Source: an uncultured Ruminococcus sp. (GTDB lineage: Bacteria; Bacillota; Clostridia; Oscillospirales; Ruminococcaceae). Taken from it: a stretch of DNA of 64,000 bases. Shown here one piece after another: positions 16,571-24,758 of the stretch. The DNA lies in NCBI GenBank assembly GCA_910584195.1, contig CAJTYV010000001.1:378818-442817 (forward strand), read 5' to 3'. Each line of letters starts with the position of its first letter. The stretch's first letter is position 1. The notes under the pieces were generated by a model. The model searched no databases. It was not told the origin of the DNA and saw only the letters and a list, made by a program, of their open reading frames with translations. The position numbers were made by a program, and so were the translations under genes.

Positions 16571-18136
16571 ATGTCCGAAGGCTCCTACTACGATAAGGAT
16601 GCCGCTGACTATGCGGTCGGTTTCATTGAGTGCCTTTGCCATACGAAAGGCACCTGGGCAAGAAAGCCCTTTGAACTGATCGACTGGCAGGAACAGATCA
16701 TCCGAGACATTTTCGGAACACTGAAGCCCAACGGCTATCGCCAGTTTAATACCGCATATATCGAAATCCCCAAGAAACAGGGCAAGTCCGAACTGGCTGC
16801 CGCTGTTGCGCTTTTGCTGACCTGCGGTGATGGTGAGGAGCGAGCCGAGGTCTACGGCTGCGCCGCTGACCGACAGCAGGCATCCATCGTTTTTAATGTA
16901 GCTGCCGACATGGTGCGTATGTGTCCGGCTCTGGCAAAGCGGGTCAAAATCCTTGATTCCCAAAAGCGTCTGATTTATCTGCCCACAGGCAGTATCTACC
17001 AGGTGCTTTCCGCAGATGTTGGAAACAAGCACGGCTTCAACACCCACGGTGTTGTATTTGATGAGTTGCACACGCAGCCGAACAGAAAACTGTTTGATGT
17101 TATGACCAAGGGTTCCGGCGATGCTCGTATGCAGCCGCTGTACTTCCTTATTACCACGGCAGGCAACGACACCAAGTCCATCTGCTATGAGATCCACCAA
17201 AAGGCAAAGGACATCATCGAGGGTCGTAAAATCGACCACACTTTTTATCCCGTTATCTACGGTGCGGATGAAAGTGATGACTGGACTGACCCGGAAACCT
17301 GGAAGAAGGCTAACCCCTCCCTGGGCATTACGGTGGGCATCGACAAGGTGCGTGATGCCTGTGAGTCCGCCAAGCAGAACCCTGGCGAAGAGAATGCTTT
17401 CCGGCAGCTTCGCTTGAACCAGTGGGTCAAGCAGGCAGTCCGTTGGATGCCGATGGACAGATGGGACAAATGTGCCTTTGCCACCTCCGAGGATGACCTT
17501 GAGGGGCGCGTGTGTTACGGTGGTCTGGACTTGTCCTCCACCACAGATATTACTGCACTGGTTCTGGTGTTCCCGCCTGAATACGATGATGATAAATATA
17601 TCATCCTACCGTATTTCTGGATACCCGAAGACAACCTCGACCTCCGTGTCCGGCGCGACCATGTGCCATATGATGTTTGGGAGAGGCAGGGTTTCCTGCA
17701 GACCACCGAGGGCAATGTGGTTCACTATGGTTACATCGAAAAATTCATCGAGCGCCTGGGTGAACGATACAACATCCGTGAAATTGCCTTTGACCGTTGG
17801 GGCGCTGTGCAGATGGTGCAGAACCTTGAGGGTATGGGCTTCACGGTCGTTCCTTTCGGACAGGGCTTCAAAGATATGTCCCCGCCCACCAAAGAACTGA
17901 TGAAACTGGTGCTTGAAGAAAAGGTCGCCCACGGTGGGCATCCCGTTCTTCGATGGATGATGGATAACATCTTCATCCGCACCGACCCCGCCGGCAACAT
18001 CAAGCCGGACAAGGAAAAATCTACAGAGAAGATTGACGGTGCGGTTGCTACTATTATGGCTCTCGACCGCGCGATCCGTTGCGGCAATGATACCAGTGCT
18101 TCGGTCTACGATGACCGGGGCATTTTGTTTATCTGA
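16571..18136 (+). CDS. Terminase large subunit (TerL)
   Basis: The 521-residue protein has the packaging ATPase and nuclease layout: Walker A-like IPKKQGKSELA near residue 67, Walker B GVVFDELHTQ near 160, and the nuclease start YGGLDLSSTTDITAL near 316 with later acidic residues. It powers DNA packaging through the portal and cuts the genome at cos. The ATG at 16571 has no good ribosome site. An in-frame ATC at 16535 sits nine bases after AAGGAGG and would add IRKLKKYKPTRF, which looks like the family N-terminus, so the original start may be a mutated or unusual codon. Confidence 0.94.
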   Translation: MSEGSYYDKDAADYAVGFIECLCHTKGTWARKPFELIDWQEQIIRDIFGTLKPNGYRQFNTAYIEIPKKQGKSELAAAVALLLTCGDGEERAEVYGCAADRQQASIVFNVAADMVRMCPALAKRVKILDSQKRLIYLPTGSIYQVLSADVGNKHGFNTHGVVFDELHTQPNRKLFDVMTKGSGDARMQPLYFLITTAGNDTKSICYEIHQKAKDIIEGRKIDHTFYPVIYGADESDDWTDPETWKKANPSLGITVGIDKVRDACESAKQNPGEENAFRQLRLNQWVKQAVRWMPMDRWDKCAFATSEDDLEGRVCYGGLDLSSTTDITALVLVFPPEYDDDKYIILPYFWIPEDNLDLRVRRDHVPYDVWERQGFLQTTEGNVVHYGYIEKFIERLGERYNIREIAFDRWGAVQMVQNLEGMGFTVVPFGQGFKDMSPPTKELMKLVLEEKVAHGGHPVLRWMMDNIFIRTDPAGNIKPDKEKSTEKIDGAVATIMALDRAIRCGNDTSASVYDDRGILFI

Positions 18137-18148
18137 CGGAGGTGTGAA

Positions 18149-18925
18149 ATGGAAAAGAAAAAACTGCATATTGTTTCGCTCTCCGGCGGCAAGGACTCAA
18201 CAGCCATGCTTCTGCGGATGTTGGAGGAAGGATGGCCTGTCGATCTCATTCTGTTCTGCGATACGGGGCTTGAATTTGACGGTATGTACCACCACATTGA
18301 AAAACTGGAAAAGTATATCGGCAGACCAATCACCAGGCTCAAGTCCGAATATTCCTTTGAGTACCTGCTTTTGGAGCATATGCCCAGGAGAAAGAACCCC
18401 GAACTGTTCGGTCGCAAAGGTTATAGTTGGGCGGGTCCCAGAAACCGTTGGTGTACTGCCATGCTGAAACAGCGGATCATTGACCGCTATCTCCGCAATC
18501 TGGCAAAGAAATACGAGTTGGTTCAGTATATCGGTATTGCCGCCGATGAACCGCAGCGTATCCGCAACTTCCGCTATCCTTTGGTGGAATGGGGTATGAC
18601 TGAGGCAGACTGCCTTGCCTACTGCAAGGAGCGGGGCTTTGATTGGGATGGGCTGTACGATATTTTCCACCGTGTATCCTGTTGGTGCTGCCCGTTGCAG
18701 TCCTACGATGAACTCCGCAAATTACGAAAGCACTTCCCGGAACACTGGGAAAAACTGCGCGATTGGGACTCCCGCACCTGGCGCACATTTTTGAAACATT
18801 ATTCTGTAGAGCAACTGGAAATACGCTTTGCTTTTGAGGAAGAGCGGCTTGCCACCGGACTTCCCATAAAAGGCAGGGCGTTTTTTGATGCTCTGCGTGA
18901 GCGACTGAAAGAAGGTGATGCATAA
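18149..18925 (+). CDS. PAPS reductase / DndC-like ATP pyrophosphatase
   Basis: The 258-residue protein belongs to the adenine nucleotide alpha-hydrolase superfamily. The PP-loop LSGGKDSTAM is at residues 11-20, and CDTGLEFDGM follows near 37. RWCTAMLK is near 110 and a C-terminal cysteine cluster (SCWCCPLQ) is near 176-183, as in PAPS reductase and DndC proteins. Those enzymes activate or move sulfur. Phage members next to terminase are common but their role is not established. The start overlaps nothing; the end overlaps the portal start by one base (ATAATG). Confidence 0.85.
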   Translation: MEKKKLHIVSLSGGKDSTAMLLRMLEEGWPVDLILFCDTGLEFDGMYHHIEKLEKYIGRPITRLKSEYSFEYLLLEHMPRRKNPELFGRKGYSWAGPRNRWCTAMLKQRIIDRYLRNLAKKYELVQYIGIAADEPQRIRNFRYPLVEWGMTEADCLAYCKERGFDWDGLYDIFHRVSCWCCPLQSYDELRKLRKHFPEHWEKLRDWDSRTWRTFLKHYSVEQLEIRFAFEEERLATGLPIKGRAFFDALRERLKEGDA

Positions 18926-20289
18926 TGGGTATCTTTTCTGGTCTGTTCAAATCCAGAGATAAGCCTGAAAACCGAACTGCCGGAAGCGCCTATGCCTTTT
19001 ACATGGGTGGAACTACCGCAGGCAAAACCGTAACAGAGCGGTCTGCCATGCAGATGACTGCCGTGTACTCTTGTGTCCGTATTCTGGCAGAAGCTGTGGC
19101 GGGGCTTCCGCTGCACCTCTATAAATACACCGATGGCGGCGGCAAAGAAAAAGCCCTCGACCATCCGCTGTACCGACTGCTCCACGATGAGCCGAACCCG
19201 GAAATGAGTTCTTTCGTGTTCCGTGAGACCCTCATGACCCATCTGCTTCTGTGGGGCAACGCCTATGCACAGGCCATCCGCAACGGCAAGGGCGAGGTCA
19301 TCGCACTATACCCGCTGATGCCCAACAAGATGTCCGTTGACAGAGATGAAAACGGCCGTCTGTACTACACCTATTATCGTGGCTCGGATGAAGCCATTAA
19401 AAAAAAGGATTTTGCGGTAACGCTTCAGCCTTCGGATGTGCTGCATATCCCAGGCTTGGGCTTTGACGGTCTGGTGGGCTACAGCCCCATTGCTATGGCA
19501 AAGAACGCCATAGGCATGGCGATTGCCTGTGAGGAGTACGGTGCCAAGTTCTTTGCAAACGGTGCGGCTCCTGGCGGTGTTCTGGAACACCCCGGCACCA
19601 TCAAAGATCCGCAGCGTGTGCGTGAAAGTTGGCAGTCCACTTTCGGCGGCAGCGGAAACGCAAATAAGATCGCAGTTCTTGAGGAAGGCATGAAATACAC
19701 GCCCATCGGCATCTCGCCGGAACAGGCGCAGTTCCTTGAGACCCGCAAATTCCAAATCAATGAAATCGCTCGAATTTTCCGCGTCCCGCCCCACATGGTC
19801 GGTGATCTGGAAAAGTCGAGCTTTTCTAATATTGAGCAGCAGTCCCTTGAGTTCGTGAAATACACCCTTGACCCTTGGGTCATCCGTTGGGAGCAGTCCA
19901 TTCAGAGGGCGCTTCTGTCCCAAGGCGAAAAGGCAGAGTATTTTGTGAAGTTCAATCTGGAAGGTCTGCTCCGTGGCGATTACCAGAGCCGCATGAACGG
20001 CTACGCCATCGGTCGCCAGAACGGTTGGATGTCCGCAAACGACATCCGTGAACTGGAAAACCTCGACCGCATCCCTGCGGAAGAAGGCGGCGACCTGTAC
20101 CTCATTAACGGCAATATGCTCCCGCTTAAAAATGCCGGGGCTTTTGCAAATACACCTACTGATGACGGAAAGGAGGAAAATCCCGATGAAGAAGTTCTGG
20201 AAGTGGAAGAACCAGGCACAGACGGAGACGGCTCCGGCGGAGAGGATTCTGTTTCTCAACGGCACCATCGCCGAGGAAAGTTGGTTTGA
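18925..20289 (+). CDS. Portal protein, HK97 family
   Basis: The 454-residue protein shows the HK97-type portal hallmarks: AVYSCVRILAEAVAGLPL near residue 50, FFANGAAPGGVLEHPG near 205, and IARIFRVPPHMVGDLEKSSFSN near 285-305, followed by E.Q...FV...L.P.....E. The portal forms the ring through which DNA enters the head. The last 100 bases overlap the protease gene in another frame. It lies in the standard order terL, portal, protease, capsid. Confidence 0.96.
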   Translation: MGIFSGLFKSRDKPENRTAGSAYAFYMGGTTAGKTVTERSAMQMTAVYSCVRILAEAVAGLPLHLYKYTDGGGKEKALDHPLYRLLHDEPNPEMSSFVFRETLMTHLLLWGNAYAQAIRNGKGEVIALYPLMPNKMSVDRDENGRLYYTYYRGSDEAIKKKDFAVTLQPSDVLHIPGLGFDGLVGYSPIAMAKNAIGMAIACEEYGAKFFANGAAPGGVLEHPGTIKDPQRVRESWQSTFGGSGNANKIAVLEEGMKYTPIGISPEQAQFLETRKFQINEIARIFRVPPHMVGDLEKSSFSNIEQQSLEFVKYTLDPWVIRWEQSIQRALLSQGEKAEYFVKFNLEGLLRGDYQSRMNGYAIGRQNGWMSANDIRELENLDRIPAEEGGDLYLINGNMLPLKNAGAFANTPTDDGKEENPDEEVLEVEEPGTDGDGSGGEDSVSQRHHRRGKLV

Positions 20290-20917
20290 CGATGACGTCA
20301 CTCCGCAGCTTTTCAAGGATGAGTTGATGGCAGGCTCCGGCGACATCACCGTCTGGATCAACAGCCCCGGCGGTGACTGCGTGGCGGCAGCCCAAATCTA
20401 CAATATGCTGATGGATTACAAGGGCAACGTCACGGTCAAGATTGACGGCATCGCTGCCTCCGCAGCATCCGTTATCGCTATGGCAGGTACCAAGGTTCTG
20501 ATGTCCCCGGTATCTATGATGATGATCCATAACCCCATGACCATTGCTTTCGGTGACTCTGCGGAAATGCAGAAAGCCATTGAAATGCTCGGCAGCGTGA
20601 AGGATTCCATCATCAATGCCTACGAGATCAAGACCGGGCTGTCCCGCGCAAAGCTGTCCCACCTTATGGACGCTGAAACCTGGATGGATGCAAACAAGGC
20701 CGTGGAACTCGGCTTTGCTGATGAGGTCATCAAGCGTTCCGGCGATACCGAAGATGTGGAAGCACCCACAGTCTCCATGCTGTATTCCAAGGCCAATGTG
20801 GTCAATTCCCTCATGGACAAAATCGCTGCCAAGTGCGCGATTGAACCCAAACCCACCCACCAACACAGAGCCGATGACCTTTTGGATCGGCTCAATCTTA
20901 TCAAAAACTGGAGGTAA
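20186..20917 (+). CDS. Head maturation protease, ClpP-like
   Basis: I start this at ATG 20186, right after AAGGAGGAAAATCCCG, for 243 residues. ClpP features are INSPGGD...A..IYNML near residue 55, the Ser nucleophile region GIAASAASV near 88-96, and the His region MMMIHNP near 112. The linear order Ser, His, Asp fits phage S14 proteases, which process the scaffold of the capsid protein. It overlaps the portal gene by 104 bases. A longer reading from 20048 is possible but lacks a ribosome site. Confidence 0.94.
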   Translation: MKKFWKWKNQAQTETAPAERILFLNGTIAEESWFDDDVTPQLFKDELMAGSGDITVWINSPGGDCVAAAQIYNMLMDYKGNVTVKIDGIAASAASVIAMAGTKVLMSPVSMMMIHNPMTIAFGDSAEMQKAIEMLGSVKDSIINAYEIKTGLSRAKLSHLMDAETWMDANKAVELGFADEVIKRSGDTEDVEAPTVSMLYSKANVVNSLMDKIAAKCAIEPKPTHQHRADDLLDRLNLIKNWR

Positions 20918-20923
20918 TTTATT

Positions 20924-22126
20924 ATGACTATCAACGAACTGCGCGAAAAGCGTAATCAGGCTTGGGAAGCTGCAAAGGCTTTTGTAGAGACCAAGCGCAA
21001 CAGTGACGGTCTGCTTTCCGATGAGGATGCCAAGACCTACGCCCAGATGGAAAAGAAGGTTCAGGACTACGGTGCTGAAATCGAGCGTATGGAAGCTATG
21101 TCCGCTATGGACGCACAGCTTTCCAAGCCCACTTCCACTCCCATCACCGAAAAGCCTATGAACGGCACTTCTGTGAATGACCAGAAGCCCAAGACCGGCC
21201 GTGCTTCCGATGCCTATAAGGACGGTATGCTCAAGGCTCTCCGCACCAACTTCCGCCAGGTCAGCAATGTTCTCCAGGAGGGCATTGACGCTGATGGCGG
21301 CTACTTGGTTCCCGAAGAGTATGACTCCCGCCTGATCGAGGCTCTGGAGGAAGAGAACATCTTCCGTAAGCTGGGCCACACCATCACTACCAGTGGTGAG
21401 CGCAAGATCAACATCGCTGCCACCAAGCCTGCGGCTGCGTGGATCGATGAGGGCGAGGAACTCACCTGGGGCGATGCCAAGTTCGCCCAGATTAATCTGG
21501 ATGCCCACAAACTCCATGTTGCCGTGAAGGTCACCGAGGAACTGCTCTACGACAACGCATTCCAGTTGGAGAAGTACATCCTTCGTCAGTTTGCAAAGGC
21601 TCTGGCCAATGCGGAAGAGGATGCCTTCCTCAATGGTACCGGCGTAGGTCAGCCCCTGGGTCTGCTTGCCGAGGAGGGCGGCGCACAGATTGGCGTGACT
21701 GCCGCATCTGCTACCGAGATCACTGCCGATGAACTCATCGACCTGGTGTACTCCCTCAAGCGCCCCTACCGCAAAAATGCCAAGTTCATCTGCAATGACC
21801 AGACTCTGGCGGCGATCCGCAAACTGACTGACAAGAACGGTCGCTATCTGTGGCAGGATTCCGTGCAGGCAGGCGAACCCGGCAGACTCCTGGGCTATGA
21901 GGTTCACACCTCTCCTTATTTCCCTGTAATCACTGCAGGTATGCCTGCCATCGCTTTCGGTGACTACAACTACTACAACATCGGTGATCGTGGTACCCGT
22001 TCCTTTGCAGAACTGAAGGAACTGTTCGCCGGAAACGGCATGGTCGGCTTCGTTGCCAAGGAGCGCGTGGATGGCAAGCTGATTCTCCCCGAAGCGGTCA
22101 AGCTGCTCAAGATGGCGACTGCGTAA
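20924..22126 (+). CDS. Major capsid protein, HK97 fold
   Basis: The 400-residue protein has a charged, coiled-coil N-terminal region of about 100 residues (the delta domain used as internal scaffold and removed by the protease). The capsid core follows, with GGYLVPEEYDSRLIE near residue 125, HTITTSGERKI, AFLNGTGVGQPLG near 240, and the C-terminal AIAFGDY..Y.I.DRG segment. It forms the icosahedral shell. Spacing to the protease gene is six bases with a GGAGG site. Confidence 0.96.
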   Translation: MTINELREKRNQAWEAAKAFVETKRNSDGLLSDEDAKTYAQMEKKVQDYGAEIERMEAMSAMDAQLSKPTSTPITEKPMNGTSVNDQKPKTGRASDAYKDGMLKALRTNFRQVSNVLQEGIDADGGYLVPEEYDSRLIEALEEENIFRKLGHTITTSGERKINIAATKPAAAWIDEGEELTWGDAKFAQINLDAHKLHVAVKVTEELLYDNAFQLEKYILRQFAKALANAEEDAFLNGTGVGQPLGLLAEEGGAQIGVTAASATEITADELIDLVYSLKRPYRKNAKFICNDQTLAAIRKLTDKNGRYLWQDSVQAGEPGRLLGYEVHTSPYFPVITAGMPAIAFGDYNYYNIGDRGTRSFAELKELFAGNGMVGFVAKERVDGKLILPEAVKLLKMATA

Positions 22127-22144
22127 TGAATGGAGGTGGCGGTG

Positions 22145-22456
22145 ATGGACGCTTTGCTTGAAAAAGTAAAACAGAATCTGATTCTCGACCATGCGGCGGA
22201 TGATGCATTGCTGAAGGGCTACATCACCGCCGCTGTTTCATACGCAGAAAGCTATCAGCATATTCCGGCAGGCACTTACAGCGAAAAGGATATGCCGCCC
22301 ACTACCGAGCAGGCAGTCATTATGCTATCGTCCCACTTTTACGAATCCAGGGACGGCAGCACGGGCGGCTTTTTCGCTGATAATGTTCAAGCCGGTCAGC
22401 AGGTCTGGAACACGGTCAACCTTCTGCTTCGGCTCGACCGGGAATGGAAGGTGTGA
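22145..22456 (+). CDS. Head-tail connector, gp6-like
   Basis: ATG 22145 follows a GGAGGTGGCG site and gives 103 residues. The pattern LLEKVKQNLILDH..DD.LL..YI.AA..YAE.Y and the later TEQAVIMLSSHFYESRDG match the phage gp6-like (HK97) head-tail connector, a helical protein that docks to the portal. A start five codons earlier overlaps the ribosome site and is unlikely. Confidence 0.85.
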   Translation: MDALLEKVKQNLILDHAADDALLKGYITAAVSYAESYQHIPAGTYSEKDMPPTTEQAVIMLSSHFYESRDGSTGGFFADNVQAGQQVWNTVNLLLRLDREWKV

Positions 22457-22458
22457 CC

Positions 22459-22800
22459 ATGAGTTACGGAAAAATGAACGGCTTTGCCGACATCATTATC
22501 ACAAAAAAGGTTAAGGACAGCGAGGGCTTCACTGCTACGGTGGATGAAGTCCTCGCTTCTGTCCGTGTTTACAGAGAAGGACGGCACGGCAGTCAGCGGT
22601 GGGCAAATCTCGCCGCTTTCTCCGAAGCCACCGATCTGTTCCGTTTTCGTAGCATCCCCGGTCTGGGTATTACCACCGACCACATCATCGTTACAGACGG
22701 TGAGCGGTTTGAGGTAACCTCGGTCGAGGATGTGAAAGGACGCGGTATGTACACGGAGGTTCTTGCAAAAAAGGTGGTGGCGACTGTTGGCAAAGGTTGA
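22459..22800 (+). CDS. Head closure / head-tail adaptor protein
   Basis: The 113-residue protein begins at the ATG two bases after the previous stop. It has the beta-rich layout of phage head closure proteins: VYREGRHGSQRWANLAAFSEATDLFRFR...G....HII...G..F.V..V..V..RG.Y.EV. Position between the gp6-like connector and the HK97 gp10-like protein supports this role in sealing the filled head. Confidence 0.85.
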   Translation: MSYGKMNGFADIIITKKVKDSEGFTATVDEVLASVRVYREGRHGSQRWANLAAFSEATDLFRFRSIPGLGITTDHIIVTDGERFEVTSVEDVKGRGMYTEVLAKKVVATVGKG

Positions 22801-23218
22801 TATCAAAATGCCGGATGAATTTCTGGAAAGGATGTCACGTCTGGGAAAGGACTTTGATACCGTTGCCGAAAGTGTACTGGAGGCAGGCGGTGAAGTTGTC
22901 CTGCAGAAGGTACAGAGCAACCTTTCCGCTGTGGTGGGTTCCGGCACAAAATACGAATCCCGCTCCACAGGTGAATTGGAATCGGCTCTGGGTCTTACCC
23001 CTGCCAAGACCGATAAGGACGGCAATCACAATGTCAAGGTCGGCTTTGCCGAACCGCGCAGTGATGGCGGCAGTAACGCAAAACTTGCAAACATCCTGGA
23101 ATACGGCAAGCACGGTCAGCCTGCAAAGCCCTTTCTGAAGCCTGCGAAATCCGCATCACGGTCTGCTTGCAAGGCTGCGATGCAGCAGAAATTTGAAGAG
23201 GAGGTCAGAAAATTATGA
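22787..23218 (+). CDS. HK97 gp10-like tail completion protein
   Basis: I choose the TTG at 22787, nine bases after AAGGTGG, for 143 residues; the ATG at 22808 is the other option. The helical N-terminus (FLERMSRLGKDFDTVAESVLEAGG) and the GELESALGLTP..., FAEPR.....ANILEYGKHGQPAKPFLKPA pattern match HK97 gp10 proteins, which join head and tail. It overlaps both neighbours by a few bases. Confidence 0.85.
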   Translation: MAKVDIKMPDEFLERMSRLGKDFDTVAESVLEAGGEVVLQKVQSNLSAVVGSGTKYESRSTGELESALGLTPAKTDKDGNHNVKVGFAEPRSDGGSNAKLANILEYGKHGQPAKPFLKPAKSASRSACKAAMQQKFEEEVRKL

Positions 23219-23556
23219 GTGTACTGGCAGATATCCAGACGGCACTTTCTGTTTTGGGCATTCCCATCGAGACAGGCGTGTTCACCGATGCTGCCCCCGC
23301 GAAGTACATCGTGGTGGTTCCCATCGCTGACACTTTCGACCTCCATGCAGATAACGTTCCCGGCATTGATGTGCAGGAGGCTCGACTATCTCTTTATGTC
23401 CAGGGCAACTACATGGCAGATAAAAACACCATTGTAAAAACGCTTCTGGGCGCTGATTTTACCATAACCGACCGCAGATACATCGGTTATGAAACCGAAA
23501 CAGGCTATCACCACTATGCGGTGGATGTAGCCAAACACTATGAAATGGAGGAATAA
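23215..23556 (+). CDS. Tail completion / terminator protein
   Basis: A 113-residue protein with a beta-rich pattern (PAKYIVVVPIADTFDLHADN, VQEARLSLYVQGNY, FTITDRRYIGYETETGYHHYAVDV) typical of tail terminator proteins in this genome position, between the gp10-like gene and the major tail protein. It overlaps the previous stop by four bases. Family membership is inferred mainly from order and length. Confidence 0.75.
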   Translation: MSVLADIQTALSVLGIPIETGVFTDAAPAKYIVVVPIADTFDLHADNVPGIDVQEARLSLYVQGNYMADKNTIVKTLLGADFTITDRRYIGYETETGYHHYAVDVAKHYEMEE

Positions 23557-23559
23557 ATC

Positions 23560-24156
23560 ATGGCTACTATCGGTCTTGATAAACTGTATTATGCCAAAAT
23601 CACCGAGGACGAGAATGGCAACGAAACCTATGCGACCCCGGTGCAACTGGCAAAGGCAATGAATGCCGATCTCTCCGTGGAACTGGCCGAGGCTACGCTC
23701 TACGCAGATGATGGTGCGGCAGAAATCGTAAAGGAGTTCAAAAATGGTACTCTGTCCCTGGGCGTGGACGATGTCGGTGCATCTGTTGCCTCCGACCTGA
23801 CCGGCGCAACCATTGATGCGAATGGCGTTGTGGTCTCTACCAGTGAGGACGGCGGTGATCCCGTGGCTGTTGGCTTCCGTGCAAAGAAATCCAACGGCAA
23901 GTACAAGTATTACTGGCTGTACCGTGTAAAGTTCGGTATCCCCGCTACAAACCTTGCTACCAAGGGTGACAGCATCACCTTCAGCACTCCTACCATCGAG
24001 GGCACCATTCTCCGTCGCAATAAGGTGGATGGTAATGGCAAGCATCCCTGGAAGGCAGAGGTCACCGAGGGTGATTCCGCTGTAACCGCTGACACCATCA
24101 CCAACTGGTATAAGGAAGTGTACGAGCCTTCTTATACCACCGCTGCGGCTGAATAA
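23560..24156 (+). CDS. Major tail protein, phi13 type
   Basis: The 198-residue protein has the phi13-like tail tube features: N-terminal ATIGLDKLYYAKITED, an AMNADLSVELAEATLYADD segment, the long loop with GFRAKKSNGKYKYYWLYRVKFG and a C-terminal Ig-like stretch ending before KEVYEPS. It builds the tail tube of siphoviruses. It stands where expected, just before the tail chaperone pair. Confidence 0.92.
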   Translation: MATIGLDKLYYAKITEDENGNETYATPVQLAKAMNADLSVELAEATLYADDGAAEIVKEFKNGTLSLGVDDVGASVASDLTGATIDANGVVVSTSEDGGDPVAVGFRAKKSNGKYKYYWLYRVKFGIPATNLATKGDSITFSTPTIEGTILRRNKVDGNGKHPWKAEVTEGDSAVTADTITNWYKEVYEPSYTTAAAE

Positions 24157-24169
24157 GGAGGACTGACCT

Positions 24170-24553
24170 ATGACTACTGAACGCTCTGCAAATATCAACA
24201 TCGGCGGCGATGAGTATACGCTGCTTCTGACAACCAAGGCTACCAAGGACATTGCCGGTCGTTACGGCGGTTTGGAGAACCTGGGCGATAAGCTGATGAA
24301 GTCCGAGAACTTCGAGATGGCAATCGGCGAGATCGTTTGGCTCATCACGCTTCTGGCAAACCAGTCCATTCTGGTTCACAACCTCAAGAATAAGGATGCC
24401 CCCAGGGAACTGCTCACCGAAGAGATGGTGGAATTGCTCACGACTCCCGTGGATCTGGCAACCTACAAGGTGGCTATCACCGAGGCTCTGTATAAGGGCA
24501 CCAAGCGCAATGTCGAAAGCGAGTCTGACCCAAAAAACGCGGCGGTCGAGTAA
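24170..24553 (+). CDS. Tail assembly chaperone, gpG-like
   Basis: The 127-residue product starts after AAGGAGGACTGACCT and is helical, ending in acidic ESDPKNAAVE. It is the short, unshifted product of the tail chaperone pair. Its last codons contain the slippery heptamer A AAA AAC, from which ribosomes can shift back by one base to make the longer fusion. Such pairs sit between the major tail and tape measure genes and guide tape measure folding. Confidence 0.9.
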   Translation: MTTERSANINIGGDEYTLLLTTKATKDIAGRYGGLENLGDKLMKSENFEMAIGEIVWLITLLANQSILVHNLKNKDAPRELLTEEMVELLTTPVDLATYKVAITEALYKGTKRNVESESDPKNAAVE

Positions 24554-24741
24554 GTGACGAAGAGTTATTTACTCGACTTTTATATTACGGCATCGCCCAC
24601 CTCCATCTGTCGCAGGATGAGGTGTGGCTGATGCCGTTTGGTTTACTCCTGGACCTTTGGGAGTGCCACAAGCAATATAACGGGCTTGCCAAGCCCAAGC
24701 GGGAACTGTTCATCGATGACATTATCCCGGACGGAATCTGA
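24535..24741 (+). CDS. gpT-like extension made by -1 frameshift
   Basis: At 24532-24538 the frame of the gpG-like gene reads CCA AAA AAC, holding A AAA AAC. A -1 shift continues as KRGGRVSDEELFTRLLYY... and stays open to TGA at 24739-24741, adding about 67 residues. The extension LLYYGIAHLHLS..EVW.MPFGLLLDLW.CH is typical of the T-part of such chaperones and has no start codon of its own. The full fusion would run from 24170 to 24741. Confidence 0.85.
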   Translation, partial: KRGGRVSDEELFTRLLYYGIAHLHLSQDEVWLMPFGLLLDLWECHKQYNGLAKPKRELFIDDIIPDGI

Positions 24742-24758
24742 CGAAGGAGGTGGTATAG

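Noticed and set aside
20156..22192. 678-codon open frame on the - strand across protease and capsid
   Set aside because: Mirror of well-recognised structural genes; no family motif and no start signal.
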